From positions 124,001-188,000 of the forward strand of contig NW_025954996.1 of the NCBI RefSeq assembly GCF_022376445.1: 64,000 nt of DNA, written 5' to 3'. The notes under the pieces were generated by a model, which made no database searches, was not told the DNA's origin, and saw only the letters and a program-made list of their open reading frames with translations. This DNA comes from Fomitopsis serialis (taxonomy: Eukaryota > Basidiomycota > Agaricomycetes > Polyporales > Fomitopsidaceae). This document shows, in pieces, positions 29,896 through 43,400 of this stretch. Positions within the stretch are counted from its first letter, which is position 1. Each line of letters starts with the position of its first letter. The translations under genes and the position numbers were made by a program.

Positions 29896-32800
29896 ATGGT
29901 CAATATCCGGTCGCATGCTTGGTTGGCCTCACTGTGTCAGCTTGTACTCGTCTCGGCTTCCGTGATGAATGGTCAACGCACATTCCACACCACGGCCAGT
30001 TGCGAGGACCCTGGCTTCGACAGCCACCAACGCGGTTGGGGCATATCTGTCTCCGAGGAATGGGACGTACGCGTTCTACATTGGCTCTGACCATTTGTTC
30101 CGCTCACGAGAGAAATCGGACGTGCAGGTTCTGGGACCGTTCCCGAGTCACGCAAGGGAACAGCATTTTCTGTCTCCTTCCTATCCACTGAACTGTGAAT
30201 GTCGACTTCATACTTATACTTAGCGCGGGACATGGTGTCTGATGAAGCATCTCCACAGTATCGGAACCTATAGACTTCAAGGGCAAATGGCCTTCATCAT
30301 GTGCGGACGGCGGAGAAGTAGAATGGACAACCGCTCACTCCAAGACTGACGGTACGTTGGATGTCTCCTTCCCGCACATTCGGTATGTCGTCCCTCGTAT
30401 GCTATGTCTAAATTTCCCGAGATGCACCCCAGTGACATACCGCTCCAGCTGGGCCGCGCTTCGAGCAACAGAGGGGTGGGCAGGTCTACAGCACCATTCG
30501 GTTCTGCACACCACGATCACGGTGACCCCACCCCCAAACCTCTCGAGCGACACTTCAGAACGACCAGGTGAACCACCCCGGCTACTAGTGAACGTGGCCC
30601 AGGGCTCCTTCTTCACGGTCCTCCCATCTCAAGATGCCTGAAACCCTCGAAGGCAGTACCGCAATGGTACATGGGGAACATCTACGCCATGGAGCGTGTT
30701 CTTCCCCAGACGGTTTCACTTCCCTCCACGCCGTCGTTTACCGGACCAACGACGTACGACCTATTCGTCAGCGGCGACTACGAGGTGACTCGCTGCTTCG
30801 AAACGTGCCATCCTAGGTTACTGACGGGACCCGTAGATCAGGCTGTTCGGCGATCCGCGCTTCAACGGCGACAAGAGCGGCATACCTACTCTCTCCATCA
30901 AGCTGTCCGTGGACCTCGAGCCAGTGCCCACGGAGAGCACGGTGGAAATCATTCCAGATCATAGCGTGACCTGCGACTTCGTCGACGGATGGGCATTTGG
31001 AGACGCGTTGGGCGTCGGCGTGCGGAGCGTATCTGGCTGGTGGAACATCGACGGTGTGTCGCTCGCGACAGCGGAGCTGACGGTACATCGTGCCCTCTCT
31101 CTAAAACCCCACTGGACATGACTGTGCTGACGCGAGACATAACAGGACCGACTCAACCTCACGCTGCTTCAGAACACCGCGCTCGCCCCCACCCAGACAC
31201 GCATCGTACCCCTCAAGATTGTCCAGCTTCTTCCCTTCGGTGGACACGAGATACCTGTCGCCCTGCATCTGACATCTCGGAACAACGCCACGACGACCTT
31301 GCATACCAGCATCCCCGTCCGCCAGCACCCGCACTGGTCACCGTCCGAGGTCCCCGCAGCTGGGATACAGGCTACGTATCTCTACGGCAGCTCGTCCCCG
31401 ACGGCATTTCTGGTGATGCCGCCGGAGGAGCCCAACGAGGGTCAGCCGCGGATTCCGGTGCTTGCGCTTCGTACGTTTGTTGTTGGTCTAGATCGACGGA
31501 GGGACGGTGACGTGAGCCTGTAATTTCTGCAGATGGCGCGGGCGTGGACATACTGTCGATGCCGTTCTGGATCCAGGCCATCCCGCGGCAAAAACATAGT
31601 TGGGTCGTCACACCAACAGGGCGGACCGCATGGGTGCGTGAACCAAACCTCCTCTTACCGCGATCACCTTGCACATACATGATTTCAGGGTCTGGATTGG
31701 CATGGTCCTAGCGCGATGGACGCCTGGGGCAGTGTTGATGCTCTAGGGGCAATTCTGAAGAGTAGGGATGCATGGCGCGGCTACGAACTCGCCGACGACA
31801 CGCGGGTGCTGCTCCTCGGCCACTCGAATGGCGGCCAAGGGGCATGGTGGAACGCGGCGAGGTACCCGGATCGAGTCGCTGCCGGTATGTTTGTTGAGTT
31901 CTCGCCCCTCGCCAATGCCGCGATTGCATTCACTGAGCATACCAATCGGTGCAGTCATCCCGGCGGCGGCGTACCTCAAGTCGCAGGTATATGTACCCCT
32001 CATCCAGTCTCAGTAAGTATAGTGTCTCCGCTCGCATTGAAGCAGTCGTCATGATTGACACGGCTGCTCTGCAGTTCGCGCATTACGTCGACCCTTCCTG
32101 CGGGCGATCCTTGAGACCGCGCTGACACCCGATGATAACGACCTTTTCCTGTCTAACCTCGCGCACACACGAATTCTTGCGATCCACGGCGGCGACGACG
32201 AGAACGTGCCGACGTGGCACAGTCGTGCGTACGTCAGCACCCTCAAGACGTGGAACGCCGACGCGCCCGTGAAGTCAGTCGTTCAAGCTGTTGTCATTCT
32301 CGGCGCTTGATACTGACGGTAACATCATAGGCTACGCGAAGATCCCGGTGAACTTCATGGTACACGGGGGTGTTCGATAACCCCGATGTGCGCGAGTACA
32401 TGCGCGCGGTGTTGGAAAGCGAGACGGGCTTGGCTACATCTGTCGGCTTCGGGCCGAGCCCAGATAGCTTCACCTTGACTGTCTCCATACCTGCTGAGAG
32501 CGGCTCGCTTCACGGATGGCGGATCCACCAACTGCTAGTGCCTGGCCGGTAAATAGATCGAGAAGTATAACGGAACGCGTACTGATTTGATTCCCGTTTA
32601 GCATCGGAAGGCTTACGGTCGTACTGAGCGGGACGTCAATTGAAGTCCGCACGAACAACGTCGCAGTGTTCTCAATTCAGCACATCCCTCGATATGCTGC
32701 GGACGTTCTGGTCATAGACGGCTTCACATTCCCGATGGATGCTCTTCGAGACAACAGTCACAACGCAGTGCATTTCTCACGTGAGGTGGTACATGGAAAG

Positions 32801-33496
32801 TACGTACCCACTCCGAATACGCCTCCGCAAGACCTTTGTTGACGCAGCGCAGTCCTCTGTTGACCCGCCGGCGGCTCTTCAACCACATGGGAGACTAGCC
32901 AGAATCCTCACCTCCCCTGTACCGATCGTCATCATCTATGAAAGTAGCTCTCAAAGCTCCCTCTCGGCAACGCTACGCCTAGCCTCTGCTCTCGACGGTT
33001 ACCACAAGCTTGATGCGGAGATCATTGACGACGCGGAGGCCGTCCGGAGGCTACACATCGAATCGCTGGGCACTGCCAACATAGTCGTCGTCACGAATGG
33101 AAAGGGGGAATTCGCGCAGTCTCTGCTCTCGCAAGAGCGCACAGCATTCACCCTCAATAACAGGACATTACTTCTGAGAGGAAGCCTCTGGGAACGAAGT
33201 CCGCTGCGCTGTTCTTGCATCCGCATCCCAGTGCATCAGATGCATCTATTCTGTTCGTATACGCCCAGGATGATGCAGGTTGGAGAGAGGCCTCCGGCTC
33301 TTTCCCATACGTACAGGCGTGCCAATCCCCGATTGGGTTGTAATCACAGAACACGCGGACAACATGGGAGCGGGAGGGATAGAAGGAGCGGGGTGAGTGT
33401 CACTGTGCTCATGTAAACTGGAGCTCGGCTCAAATGTCTGAATTCAGCGTATGGGGAAACACCTGGAGCTGGAATGAAGGAATCTCCGCCGTTTGA
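29896..33496 (+). CDS. secreted alpha/beta-hydrolase, prolyl-oligopeptidase (S9)-like
   Basis: A large multi-exon gene. The likely start MVNIRSHAWLASLCQLVLV is a signal peptide, although the splice to the next exon is not resolved. Recognisable blocks are GTYAFYIGSDHLF, WAALRATEGWAGLQHHSV, WYMGNIYAMERVLPQT, TTYDLFVSGDYE, DFVDGWAFGDALG, VPLKIVQLLPFGGHEIPVAL, IPVLALHGAGVDI, LLLGHSNGGQGAWW (nucleophile Ser), AIHGGDDENVPTW (acid Asp), PGELHWYTG (His) and GVPIPDWVVITEHADNMGAGG. Inferred role: extracellular peptidase or esterase. The frame breaks by one base at 32358 (CATGG for expected CATTGG, next to the catalytic His) and at about 33280 (GGTTGG for GGTTTGG); both are consistent with lost T. It is therefore either an assembly artefact or a decaying gene. 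Confidence 0.78.
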
Positions 33497-34559
33497 ATCA
33501 TCATTTAAACGCCTCGACCGTTGTTATTTCAAATCATCAAGGCAGTCACTCTGCCAGTGTCGGTGTGAGAAGATATATACCTATTGAAAGTCGCGGATCA
33601 CATAGCCTCTGTATTCTGTATTCAGTCGCTGGTAGCATGATACGCCGCAGTGTGAAAACATGGTCTGAAGCTACTAGTAGCAAATCCTCCGTCTTTACTA
33701 AAACTGTCATGGATGATCTTGGGACTTATCCCATTATCTTGAACCCGCCATGGATCGCATTGACGACGTTCGGGCGAGGGCACACGGAAGCCGTCTGCAG
33801 GATCATCAGAAAGTCAAGATCGAGGAAATCCGAAGGACGAGGATGAGCGGGTCACGTACAGTATTTTGATGATAGTCTCAGGAGAAGCAGCAGACATATG
33901 AGCTGGTATGGGAATGACTCAAGGTAATATATCTTCGATTGCGCTGTAACATACGTCCTAGGCTTTTGGAAAACGACTCGAGTTCGACAATATCTTGGGA
34001 CTTTATGACATACTACGGTACCTGAGTGGGACGACTCCTCGCCTGTGGCATAGCAAGTACTGCTATGACCGAGACGCGGTTCTTCAACTCGAAGTCCAAC
34101 CTTCCGTTCCATTGACATGACCCGCAGAGAGATATTGTGTAGGGCCTTCAGTTAGCGGTGCCTGCGCGCACGTGATGCATATCTGAGATTCTGATTTACG
34201 CTGCGAGACGCCCGGAGGTGAAGAATCCCCAAACTCAAACTGTCGACTGAGGCTCCTCCGTACGCTACAGCCTGCAGGAGTCCTCTCCGCGATCAGTGAC
34301 CGTTATTTGATGCATCGACCGCACCTGTATCTGCCATTCATCCCGCAGAAAATCATACTGGGGAGCAAGAAGCGTGTTTCAATGCACGACCACGTGCCCA
34401 TCAGTCCCATTGTCCTCCCCGGGCCAATATGGCAATTGCCTTAACTTGAACGTCCACGGCACGGTGCGTTGTTCTTCTTGACTCACGGTTCTCGTCGCTG
34501 ACTTTGGAATTTTTTGCCCACGGGTAGATCCGAGACCACGCGCAGGCGTTGATATAAAC
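33497..34559. other. intergenic region hydrolase / FunK1
   Basis: About 1.06 kb with no recognised gene. A frame around 33.49-33.85 kb (+) has no identifiable domain. The right end should contain the FunK1 promoter. Confidence 0.4.
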
Positions 34560-37480
34560 ATGAACTCGCCTGAGACGCAATGTCGTCGACTGCTCCCATC
34601 TGCGGGCTCCCTGCCCCCACTCTGCCTCCACAAAGAGTCGCCATATCACCCTCGAGCTTTCTTCGTAGTACTATCTGAATCTGCAGGTTGCTCTGCTATT
34701 CACGGCGAGATGAACACCACGAAGTCCGCGCCGCCTGGTCCTTCCGCGCCGCGTACGCCGCCCCGAGGGCAGCAGAACGTAAGTGAAAGAGACGGTTAGG
34801 AATGCCTACTTTGACGTTGACCATGTGTATTTTAGCTTCCATTAAGATCTATTCGACACCATTGCAATCGAGCGCTATTAGCAGTATCCAGGATCCAAAG
34901 GACTCCGCCCTGACGAAGCACCACGTAGCGTTGATCCACCGCGAATACACGGACAAGATCCGCCGGAACGTCGACGTGGAGGACTTTGTACGCGCTGTCT
35001 TCCGCTTCGGCTGGAGTGACATACACCCCACCCGTATCGCGACAACAATGAAGAGTACACGCAGCAATACTCCTTGGGGAATGCCGACATCAAAGCCTAC
35101 CGGGTGGGCAAGGAGTTATCGATCTATACGCCGTTCAACAACCTGGCCAACGGCTTGTTGTGCCAACTGTACGGACCGCTCCCCGACGACGAAACACCCA
35201 AGAGCGACGAAGACAAGGCAGCCGATAAAATGCTGCGTGCGGCTGCCACGACGCGGTGCGAGGCCGTGATGAGACACCGTCACGATGTGGCCGACGGCGA
35301 AGGTCAGGCCTGCACTCCCGCCTTTGCGCACCTACCCGGGTCGCCTCCGTACTCGTGGTCATATCGTGACGAAGAGCAAGCACAAGCTAGGTGAAAAGCC
35401 AGACCTTACCTACAGTACCGTCAAGGGCAAGCCTGTCTGGGAGTGGGAGCTCGTTCCCGTAGAAGTCCAGAAGACAAACGCGGAGACCATCGAGGAGACG
35501 CTTAGAGACATGCTCATCGGTTGTGAAGATGGCGTGTTCTCCGCATTCGTTCGTGATTTGCTTTCTGTAGGCTGCCACCGGCTGACGCACTTGATGTAGT
35601 TGGACGCTGACTCCGACCATGCCGAAGATGAGGAGGGTCTGGGCGACGCTGACGAGGGTGGAGCTGACGCGGACGAAGAACAGGGCATGAGCGATTCGGA
35701 AGAGCAGCAAGGTGCCGCCTCTGGATCCGCGAGCAAACGAAAGCGAGGGAAGGAGGAGGGTTCGGCACCCGATTCAAAGCGCGCGCGTACTGCGTCTGTA
35801 CTGCCTCTTCCGTCCCGCAGAACCCCTCCCATGAGTCCTAAGGAAGTGCAAGTCGTCAAGTACGTCAACCAGATCATGTCGTCCAACGTACGATCGTACG
35901 CAGTCGGCTGGTTGATCGAGGAGACGAAGATGCGACTCGTCTATGGTGATCGCATGGGTCTCATCTTCACCAAGGAGATCGATTTCCTGCAGGACGACGC
36001 CGCACTGTTCCTGTTGATTGTGGCTGCTACAGGGGCTGCCGGAGTGCACGATCTGGGGATTCATCCGGCTCTTCACTTCCGACACAAGGATGCTGTCGTC
36101 TTCTCTTCACGGACGGGTTACGTGGGGGCGAAGATTCGATTGGACGTGCAAGGGGCGCAGGGCATGGAAGAGTTTGTCTTCGACGTTGATGTCACCAAGG
36201 CGGACCCTCGCGCTGTATACACCGAGTTCGGCCTCATCGGACGCGGGACTACCGTTATCCCCGTGAAAGCGGAGCAAGGCGTCACGTCTAAGGCGGCAGA
36301 GAAGCTCAAGGACGAATCACTCGTTGCAAAGGTGGCGTGGCCGCACAAGTCTCGTCAGGCGGAAGACAAGATGATCCGTGCTGTCCGCCGGTGTCTGGTA
36401 GAGAAGGGGAAGGAGAAGTACTTGGACACGTCGTGGACCTCAAGTGCTCGGTGACGAAGAGTATCGAAGAAATGGGCCTACCTCGTCTTGCGATGGGTGT
36501 TGTCCCCGAGGAACAGGATCTTCGGGTTTGCCGTACTCTGATCCTCAAGCGGTATGAACGTCTGGAAACCATCGGCTCCCAGAAGGGGTTTCATACTGTG
36601 TTCGTCCATGTCGTTCGCGGTACGTGATAACCAGTAGAGCGTATCGCTGTCTGGCGATATCTCCAGCTCACTACTGGGTGTATGAGACGTCAAAGATACT
36701 TCATCGCGACGTCAGCACGAATAACATCATGTGGTTCATGCGGGACGGAGAGATCATTGGCGTTCTTTGCGATTGGGACCTCGCCGAGGATCACAGCAAT
36801 GGCGACCGTCCGTCTATCCGACCTTCGGACAAGGCGGCCGCTGCAACGCCGGCAAGCACAAGTACAAGCAAACAGGCAGGGCAACCGTCGGAGCAGCTCA
36901 AGAGCCAACTGAAGAGTCGGGTCAACAGCGGAATAGAGCCCGCGGCCGCGACATCGCAGCTCATGCCTGAGCAAACCCCGCGGTATCGCACCGGTACAGG
37001 GCCATTCATGGCCTTGGACCTCCTGCGCTCGGGCCTCCCTCCAATTCATAAGTATCGCCACGACCTAGAATCGTTCTTCTACGTATACGTGTACGCCACC
37101 GCGGCGTACGATCCGGTGAAGAAGAAGTTCGGGTACATCGCGCAATGGCAACACAGTTCGCTCGTCGCTATTGGGGACAGCAAGTACAAATTCCTCACGG
37201 ATGTGGAGGAAACCGACAACATCTTCTCCAAGGCGCACGAAGACTTTCAACCATTGCTCGAGCCGCGCGGTTTCCTGATGCGGCTTGTGCGCCTATTCAG
37301 AACCTTGAACGGCGCATGGACAAGATCAAGGATCTTGCGGCCGATGAGCGGTTTGGTCCCGATGATGATGAACCTATCGTTGATGTCGGGGCAGCGGTTA
37401 GCAAGACTGAGGAGGAAAGGGATCAGATGGTCACGTACACTAAGTTCATGGAGATTATTGGCGAGCCGGAGGATATGTAA
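34560..37480 (+). CDS. FunK1-family protein kinase, near full length, two frame breaks
   Basis: Fungal-specific FunK1 kinases are expanded in multicellular basidiomycetes. In-frame starts exist at 34560 and at 34710 (MNTTKSAPPGPSAPRTPPR); the latter looks more typical. N-terminal: HHVALIHREYTDKIRRNVDVEDFV; middle: WELVPVEVQKTNAETIEETLRDML, an acidic stretch, and SKRKRGKEE, a nuclear-signal-like patch. Then come LVAKVAWPHKSRQAEDKMIRAVR, DLKCSVTKSIEEMGLPRLAMG, WVYETSKILHRDVSTNNIMW (HRD) and GVLCDWDLAED (metal site). C-terminal: KYRHDLESFFYVYVYATAAY and MVTYTKFMEIIGEPEDM-stop. One base appears missing at 36426-36429 (GGACACG for GGACCACG) and one at about 37298 (TTCAG for TTCCAG). Both are CC-to-C, so sequencing error is plausible. 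The N-terminal exon joins near 35.25-35.4 kb are unresolved. Confidence 0.8.
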
Positions 37481-38167
37481 AGTTGAGGTCCTATTCCTAG
37501 CTACTGAAGTACTTGCTTATTTCCGTATACTATGTCTGTATTATTGCGCACGATCACGCGGCTGTGAGATTGGTACGGTACCAAGCGTGCTCCGCTTACT
37601 ATGCGTTCAAACGTTCATAACGTTCACTCTTCTACGTGCCCACCTTCTTACTCTTCTCAATATCGCGAAGAGACATGTTTTGCCCAAATGGATGCAGCGA
37701 TCGCCTTGGGACGGACTGACTTATCAATCAATTCGCGGTCAGGCTGTCAAATGAAGCCACTCACCAAGTGGATCAGGTCACCGTCGACCTTCTTATTCTT
37801 TTCCGCCTCTACTACCTCGGAATTCTTCAACTCAAATGAACACGGCGGCGTAGTGTGTTGTTGTTTTACTTATTCAACTCAATCCTCCGGACCTCAGTGA
37901 CTTCAAATGTTTCAGCGCCAATTTGACATCGATTCTAGTCAACGTGTAGATTCTCCATGACCTTGGGCTAAACACGTACTCGAGCTTCCCAGCGCCACTG
38001 TTTGAACAGTTTACAGATGAGCGATCGTACTATGATCGGTCCATATTGCCAAACAGCGACAAGCATATCAGTGCTAGACGACTGCTTCAGCACCAAATTG
38101 AGAACGCGACTGAGCGCAGGTGTATTTCCTAGAGGAAAGCCGGCACTGCCATACAAGACACGAGACG
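37481..38167. other. convergent intergenic region FunK1 / NUC1
   Basis: About 690 bases between converging genes. It is moderately AT-rich; a plus-strand frame at 37601-37900 has no family features and no RNA gene is recognised. Confidence 0.45.
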
Positions 38168-39646
38168 CTAGCGCGGCCCAGAGATTGCTTTCCGTGTCTG
38201 AGAGTTCTTCTGCGCGTCGTCAAACCTCCTCACGATGACCTCGCACTTTGTCGTTTTGCAGATATGCTTCGACTGCTGTTTTATCGCGTCCGAAAAGAGC
38301 GTCAGCCCCGCTGCCTTCTCCACTGCCTCAACTGCGGAACATCAATACATCAGCGTCCTGCACACAACGAATTGACATGTCATAAGGCTCACTAGGCACG
38401 ACGAAGCTCTCTAGCTTCGCCTCGTCCGGGATGACTGCGTTGGGGAGTACGAAGGCGCCAGTCGAGATCTCTCGGACGTCTGGCGTGGAGGGCGAGGATG
38501 GTCTTGAGGTCAGGACTACCTTTGCGAAGTGCGTTGGCACGGACACATTGGGCGGGGAGCCTATGACTTCATGCGTCTGCGACGAGACTATGGTTCAGTA
38601 CAGCTGTGCGGCCAAACATTAATGATGCTTACAATCCGCCACTTGCCGTCTGACTCGAGTTTTGGGAGGTAGAGGGGGATGGTGAAGACGTAGACGTCCG
38701 CGAACGTGGAGGTCAGACGCCGGCACCAGTCCTCGACGTAAGCCCAGTCTGTAGGAAGTGCGAGTGAGCCTATGACCAGCTAAGCTGCTATCACGACGCA
38801 CAGTGCCTGTTGAAGCCTACACCCACTTGCGGGGCAATGTTAGTCAAGAGGAACGTCTCATTCATCGCGGCCTGTGAACATCCTCTAGACATTGAGATAG
38901 ATCCAGAAGCTCGAGGCACCGACCTGAGATATTTTGCAGTCAGCAGCGGGCACCCTAGGGACATATGTCAGTCGTTCCTGCTTGGCTCAGAAAACCATCT
39001 GTGTAGATGGTCGAGATTCGATCAGGTAACCTACATGTGTCCACGGTCGTATCCGCTCCTAAAATAATCCTGGAGCTTCGCACGGAACATCGCCGGTATT
39101 GACTGGTCTTCCGTGAATTGGGAGTTTTGACGATCGCCTCTCTCGTCTTTTGTAGGGCCCGATACAAGAGTGGATTTCCCCAAAGAGGCCAGCGTCAGAT
39201 GCTCGGCCGTCTGTGAATAGTCGAACTTAGCCGTACACAGGACGACAGTTGAATTCGGCACTCACCCATGCGGGGTGGCGGAGTCGACGGTCATATCCGG
39301 CGACGTAGGCTATCCGAGCCAATTGGTCGGAGACGGGACCTGTGAAAGCACAAGCAAACCAGATCAATTAACTTTCCGTGCAGTATTTATTCTATCAGTA
39401 CGCACCAGGGTTCTCGTTCAGTACCGGAGGCAGTACGCTCACACGCGAAGCAACCTGAGCAGAGATCTGAGTGACCCCACCAGGCTTCACGTCAACGACA
39501 GGCTGAGACGGGACGTGTGCCTTTCCCGGCACTGCTACGGCGGGGAGTTGGTGCTGCCTGCGCGCCGAGACCGCCGACACAACACCGCCACCGACGAGTG
39601 CGCCGACAGCGAAGGCAGCTGCGTGCACGATGGTCGCACTAGGCAT
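38168..39646 (-). CDS. NUC1: mitochondrial DNA/RNA non-specific endonuclease (EndoG type)
   Basis: Start MPSATIVHAAAFAVGALVGGGVVSAVSARR, a hydrophobic mitochondrial leader and anchor. NPGPVSDQLARIAYVAGYDRRLRHP follows after an intron, then [30 protein letters not shown] with the DRGH catalytic motif (general-base His). Next come ETFLLTNIAPQVG, NRHYWAYVEDWCRRLT, DVYVFTIPLYLP and FVLPNAVIPDEAKLESFVVP, ending QKNSQTRKAISGPR-stop at 38168. Known role: magnesium-dependent nuclease of the intermembrane space, released in cell death and involved in mitochondrial DNA maintenance. Several short introns; no frame damage. Confidence 0.93.
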
Positions 39647-40461
39647 TCTCAGCCTTTTGGTCTGTGGCAGTGGTACACTTGTGTCGGCTCAGATCCTGGA
39701 GCCTAGAGGAGAAGGAAACTGGCAACTGGCAGCAGCAGCCGCCGACGCGTCCGACGCGTTCCGCGACACGTACACGTGCGCGTAAACTCAGCTCAGGACA
39801 ATGTCGGGACAATCGCCCAGGGCTCGGCACAAGTCCTAGCAAGGATTCTCATTTGTCATTATACCCATACGGAGGTCTTGCCTGTGGTATGTTAGGATGA
39901 TACTAGCCACTATGGGTACGCTGTCCTCAGACTAGTATTTTGTGATGTGCCTATTTCGAGCTTTCAATCTCGTGCTATTCCTGAGCAGCTGAACATGCAT
40001 CAGTGGGAGTAAGGTTTCTTAAGTCGACATCAGTTGCATAGTGTCGACATGCATGCATGATCTTCGTCAACATGCAGTGCTGCGTCTTGAACGCGGCTGA
40101 ATGATCTCAATTCCCTTGGTGTTGGAATGAAGGAATGTCCTCGTTCTAAATTATAAGAGCCGTAGGTGTACGTGATACATCGAGATGGAATATACAGAAC
40201 ACATTTATCGTAATCATCATCATCATCAGTAGTGCGTGAATCCGTGACGCGGCCAGCCCGACCCTAAGCAAAGTTCGAGTCGTCGCGAATGCCTTTTGTA
40301 ACACTGGGGTGGAAAGTCTTGGTACAATACAGTGCGCAATGATGACAAGCCCGGAGAGGAGAGGGGACACGAGGGGACAGGAGTAAATATCACAGATAGC
40401 GAGGGCGATAGCAGGACGATCTACGACTGGAAAATGGATCGCGCAACCTATCAAGCCCTGG
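39647..40461. other. intergenic region NUC1 / NOT1 3' end
   Basis: About 815 bases with the NUC1 promoter at the left and the NOT1 3' UTR at the right (both genes minus). A (CAT)4 run occurs near 40214-40226. No gene recognised. Confidence 0.5.
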
Positions 40462-43400
40462 TTAGACCAGCGTCTGCCATTGCACCGAGAACTGAGCACA
40501 TACAGTCTCAAGAAGTAGCGTGACTTCGGGAGCGACACGGATGAACTCTTGGTTCCAGAAGTCATACTTCGTGTTCAACAGTAGCTCGATGAAGGTGACC
40601 AAGGCACCCCACGGGTGCGGGCGATGCACCAAGAAGCGCTCCAACAAGACCTTCGTCATGATCTCTCTGAACTGGTTACTCTTGACTTCCACGAACAGGT
40701 GGAGCATGAGCGAGCTGAACCAATGAGTGTGTGCGTTGGGGTAGCGCAAGTGCAACACCATTGCACTGAGAAGGTGATGCTGGCCTGTATACGAAATGAG
40801 AAATCGTCTGGAGACGAGCACACTTTCACTACTTACCTTCGGCATCCAGATCATTCGCAAGAAACAGCAACGCGACGACACCAGGGTCGCTAGCAACGAA
40901 AAGCGAGCTACCACTCCGCGCTTTAGCCTGAGCGACCGACGACACGCCGATGTACATCACGAGGGAGTTGATCAGAGACAAATTGTACGTCTCCATCGGT
41001 CCTTCCGGCGTAGCAGGCAGCCGTAGGCGGTCCTTGAGGGAAGGCAAAAACGAAGGCGTGCCACGGTTGAGGAGGTACTGATCGAGGTACAGCCGCAAGT
41101 CACCCGCTTTGAGACCGGAGGCGAAGTCGGACAGGATGGGCGGGATGGGACCCATCTCCGGGATAGAGTCGAACTCCACGTTGTGGAGGTGAGGGTCGGG
41201 CAGCACGATGGTAGGGGGGAAAGCGCTCAAGATGACGTTGCGCAGCTGAATGCACCGGGGGGGTATCACATCACAAAGGGAGAAATAATATTCGCTGAGG
41301 AACTCCGGGAAGTCGTGAAGGAGCACAAGGAGGAGCCGAAGGGAGCCGCGATAGAGGTCTCTCGAGGCCGGCTGCAGATCAGCCGCCTTCAAGAAGGGTG
41401 ATAGGAATTTGAAGAGCGAGACGAGCAGCTTATAGAAGGCCGACCATCCCTGTAAAATTCGAATTAGTCAGGGCCACGAAGAATAACCTTCTCTGGGATC
41501 AGCTTACAGCGCGGTTCTCCGACAACAAGAGTTTGGGCATAAAGAGCCGGTGAGAGATCAGGCTCATCCAGGAGAAGGCAAAGCCCGGGAAGTACGTCGG
41601 TTGCAACGAGCTGAAGGTATCGCTAGAACGCAGGATGAATATTATATCGCAGACAGAGTTGATCGAACATACCTGATGGCAACCAGCAGTTGGAAGTACG
41701 CTGTACCGAGGCCTGACTCGATGGTGTGCAAGTCGTTCAACAAGCTGCAGAAGAAGCGGAAGAACGGCTTCTGCTCGAACAGAGCCCCTTGCTCTTCGTG
41801 CATATTCGCCAAAACAAGCACGAAAATCGAGAGGATCTTCGTCAAGTAATGCACCTTCGCCTGGTCATTGTTGACTCCTGAGGCATCACCATGGTACTTG
41901 ATGATGTACACGATCAGTCTCGACATAGCATCGAGTGCTTGGAAAGCGTAGGTGAACTCTCCGGCATGGATGCACTTGATGTAGCTGTTCACGCTCGACT
42001 CCGCGCAGACGCGGAAGAAGAATGACGAGACGTCTTCCGCTTTCAGGATGTTCTGCTTCGTCAGCTGCGTGATGAACGGCACAAAGGCCTTCTCCGGCGA
42101 ATGTGACCGCTGGAAAATGGACACCCATTGCTGGAACCACGAAAACAGCTTCTCCCTCAGCTGTTCGGTTTCGGGCTTCACAGACGGTGGCCGAGCGACA
42201 GGAACTTCGCCGATAGGCTGTTGGAGGGATGGCCTTCGCACGCCACGGAGGTCATCTAGAAGCCTGTGTACCCTGCGATCCACAGCGTCAATGACAATCA
42301 AGTGAAGGGTAGATATGATCTCACTCATCGGTGGCCTTGTTAGACTGCGACAACTGATTGAGGACCTCCAGAGTGTAGGCGAACTGGGCCTGGGATGCAA
42401 ATGGAGGATCGCTTGACAAGCACTCACGTATGAGCTCTGCGGCAAAGTCCAGTAGGCTAGGGCGAGGATCAGTGTAGACGGTTTTCGCCAGTTGCTGATC
42501 TTGCTGCACGATCGGGACAAGTCCACTGCGCAGTAAGGTAGTCATGACGGGGACGTTGTACTTGCGCTCGTCGTCAGCGTAGATGAGCCAGGTGATTGCT
42601 TCCTTCGCGACCTCCTCGAAAGAGTTGCACAGCTGCTCCAAAAGAGTAACATAGATCTCCCGACCAAGCGTAGTCGGCGTCTTGTAGAGGAATTGAACGA
42701 TCTTCTGGGACATGAGGAGGGGCGTACGCTGACGATCTGTGGTTTCAGCAGCAAGAATCAAAATTTGACGAACGAGCCCCCGGCTTTCGTGGTTGGGTGG
42801 CAGGGCAGACAGAGACGGGATGGGTAACTGCAGCATGAGTGCTTCGAGGTCTTTGACGAGAAGGTTGAACCGGTCCATCGCATCTTGGTGACGCGTGATC
42901 TGACCTGCGCCAACTACTGGCAACGGCGATGCTGGATACGCCGCCGACATATGGTCGTTGCGCGGGTATGACACCGTAGAGCTTGGTCTGCTTGTGAACG
43001 CCCGCCTCTTGCCGTCGGATCCGGGGGAGCTATGCGCGAATAGTTGCGACATGATCCCGTCCATATTACCGAAATCCTCGTATACCCCGGCCTGCAGGGG
43101 CTGCACACCCGACGGCTTAATGCGCAACGGCTCTGGCAGCGTAGAGGCGAGTTGCGATTGAGGTGCAGTAGGATCCCAGAAAGCTTGGCCAGGTCGCTGT
43201 TCGCGGTGACGTCGGCGAGCTTCATACGCTGCAGCAAAGCCATCATCGACATCAATGACAGCGCGATCCATAGCGGCCTTTTCGATGGCCTGGCACGCTA
43301 GGTCAATGTTATCTGCGACCAGCAGACTAACGGCCTGTTCAGGCACGACCTGCTCGGTGAAGCCAAATTCGTTCAAGAAGTTGCGGATGTGAGAGGTAAG

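Noticed and set aside
30600..30660. Possible further one-base loss in the secreted hydrolase near 30634
   Set aside because: A short intron (gtcctc...cgaag, about 38 nt) joins SFFT to AVPQWYMGN in phase, so a deletion is not required, although the intron is short.
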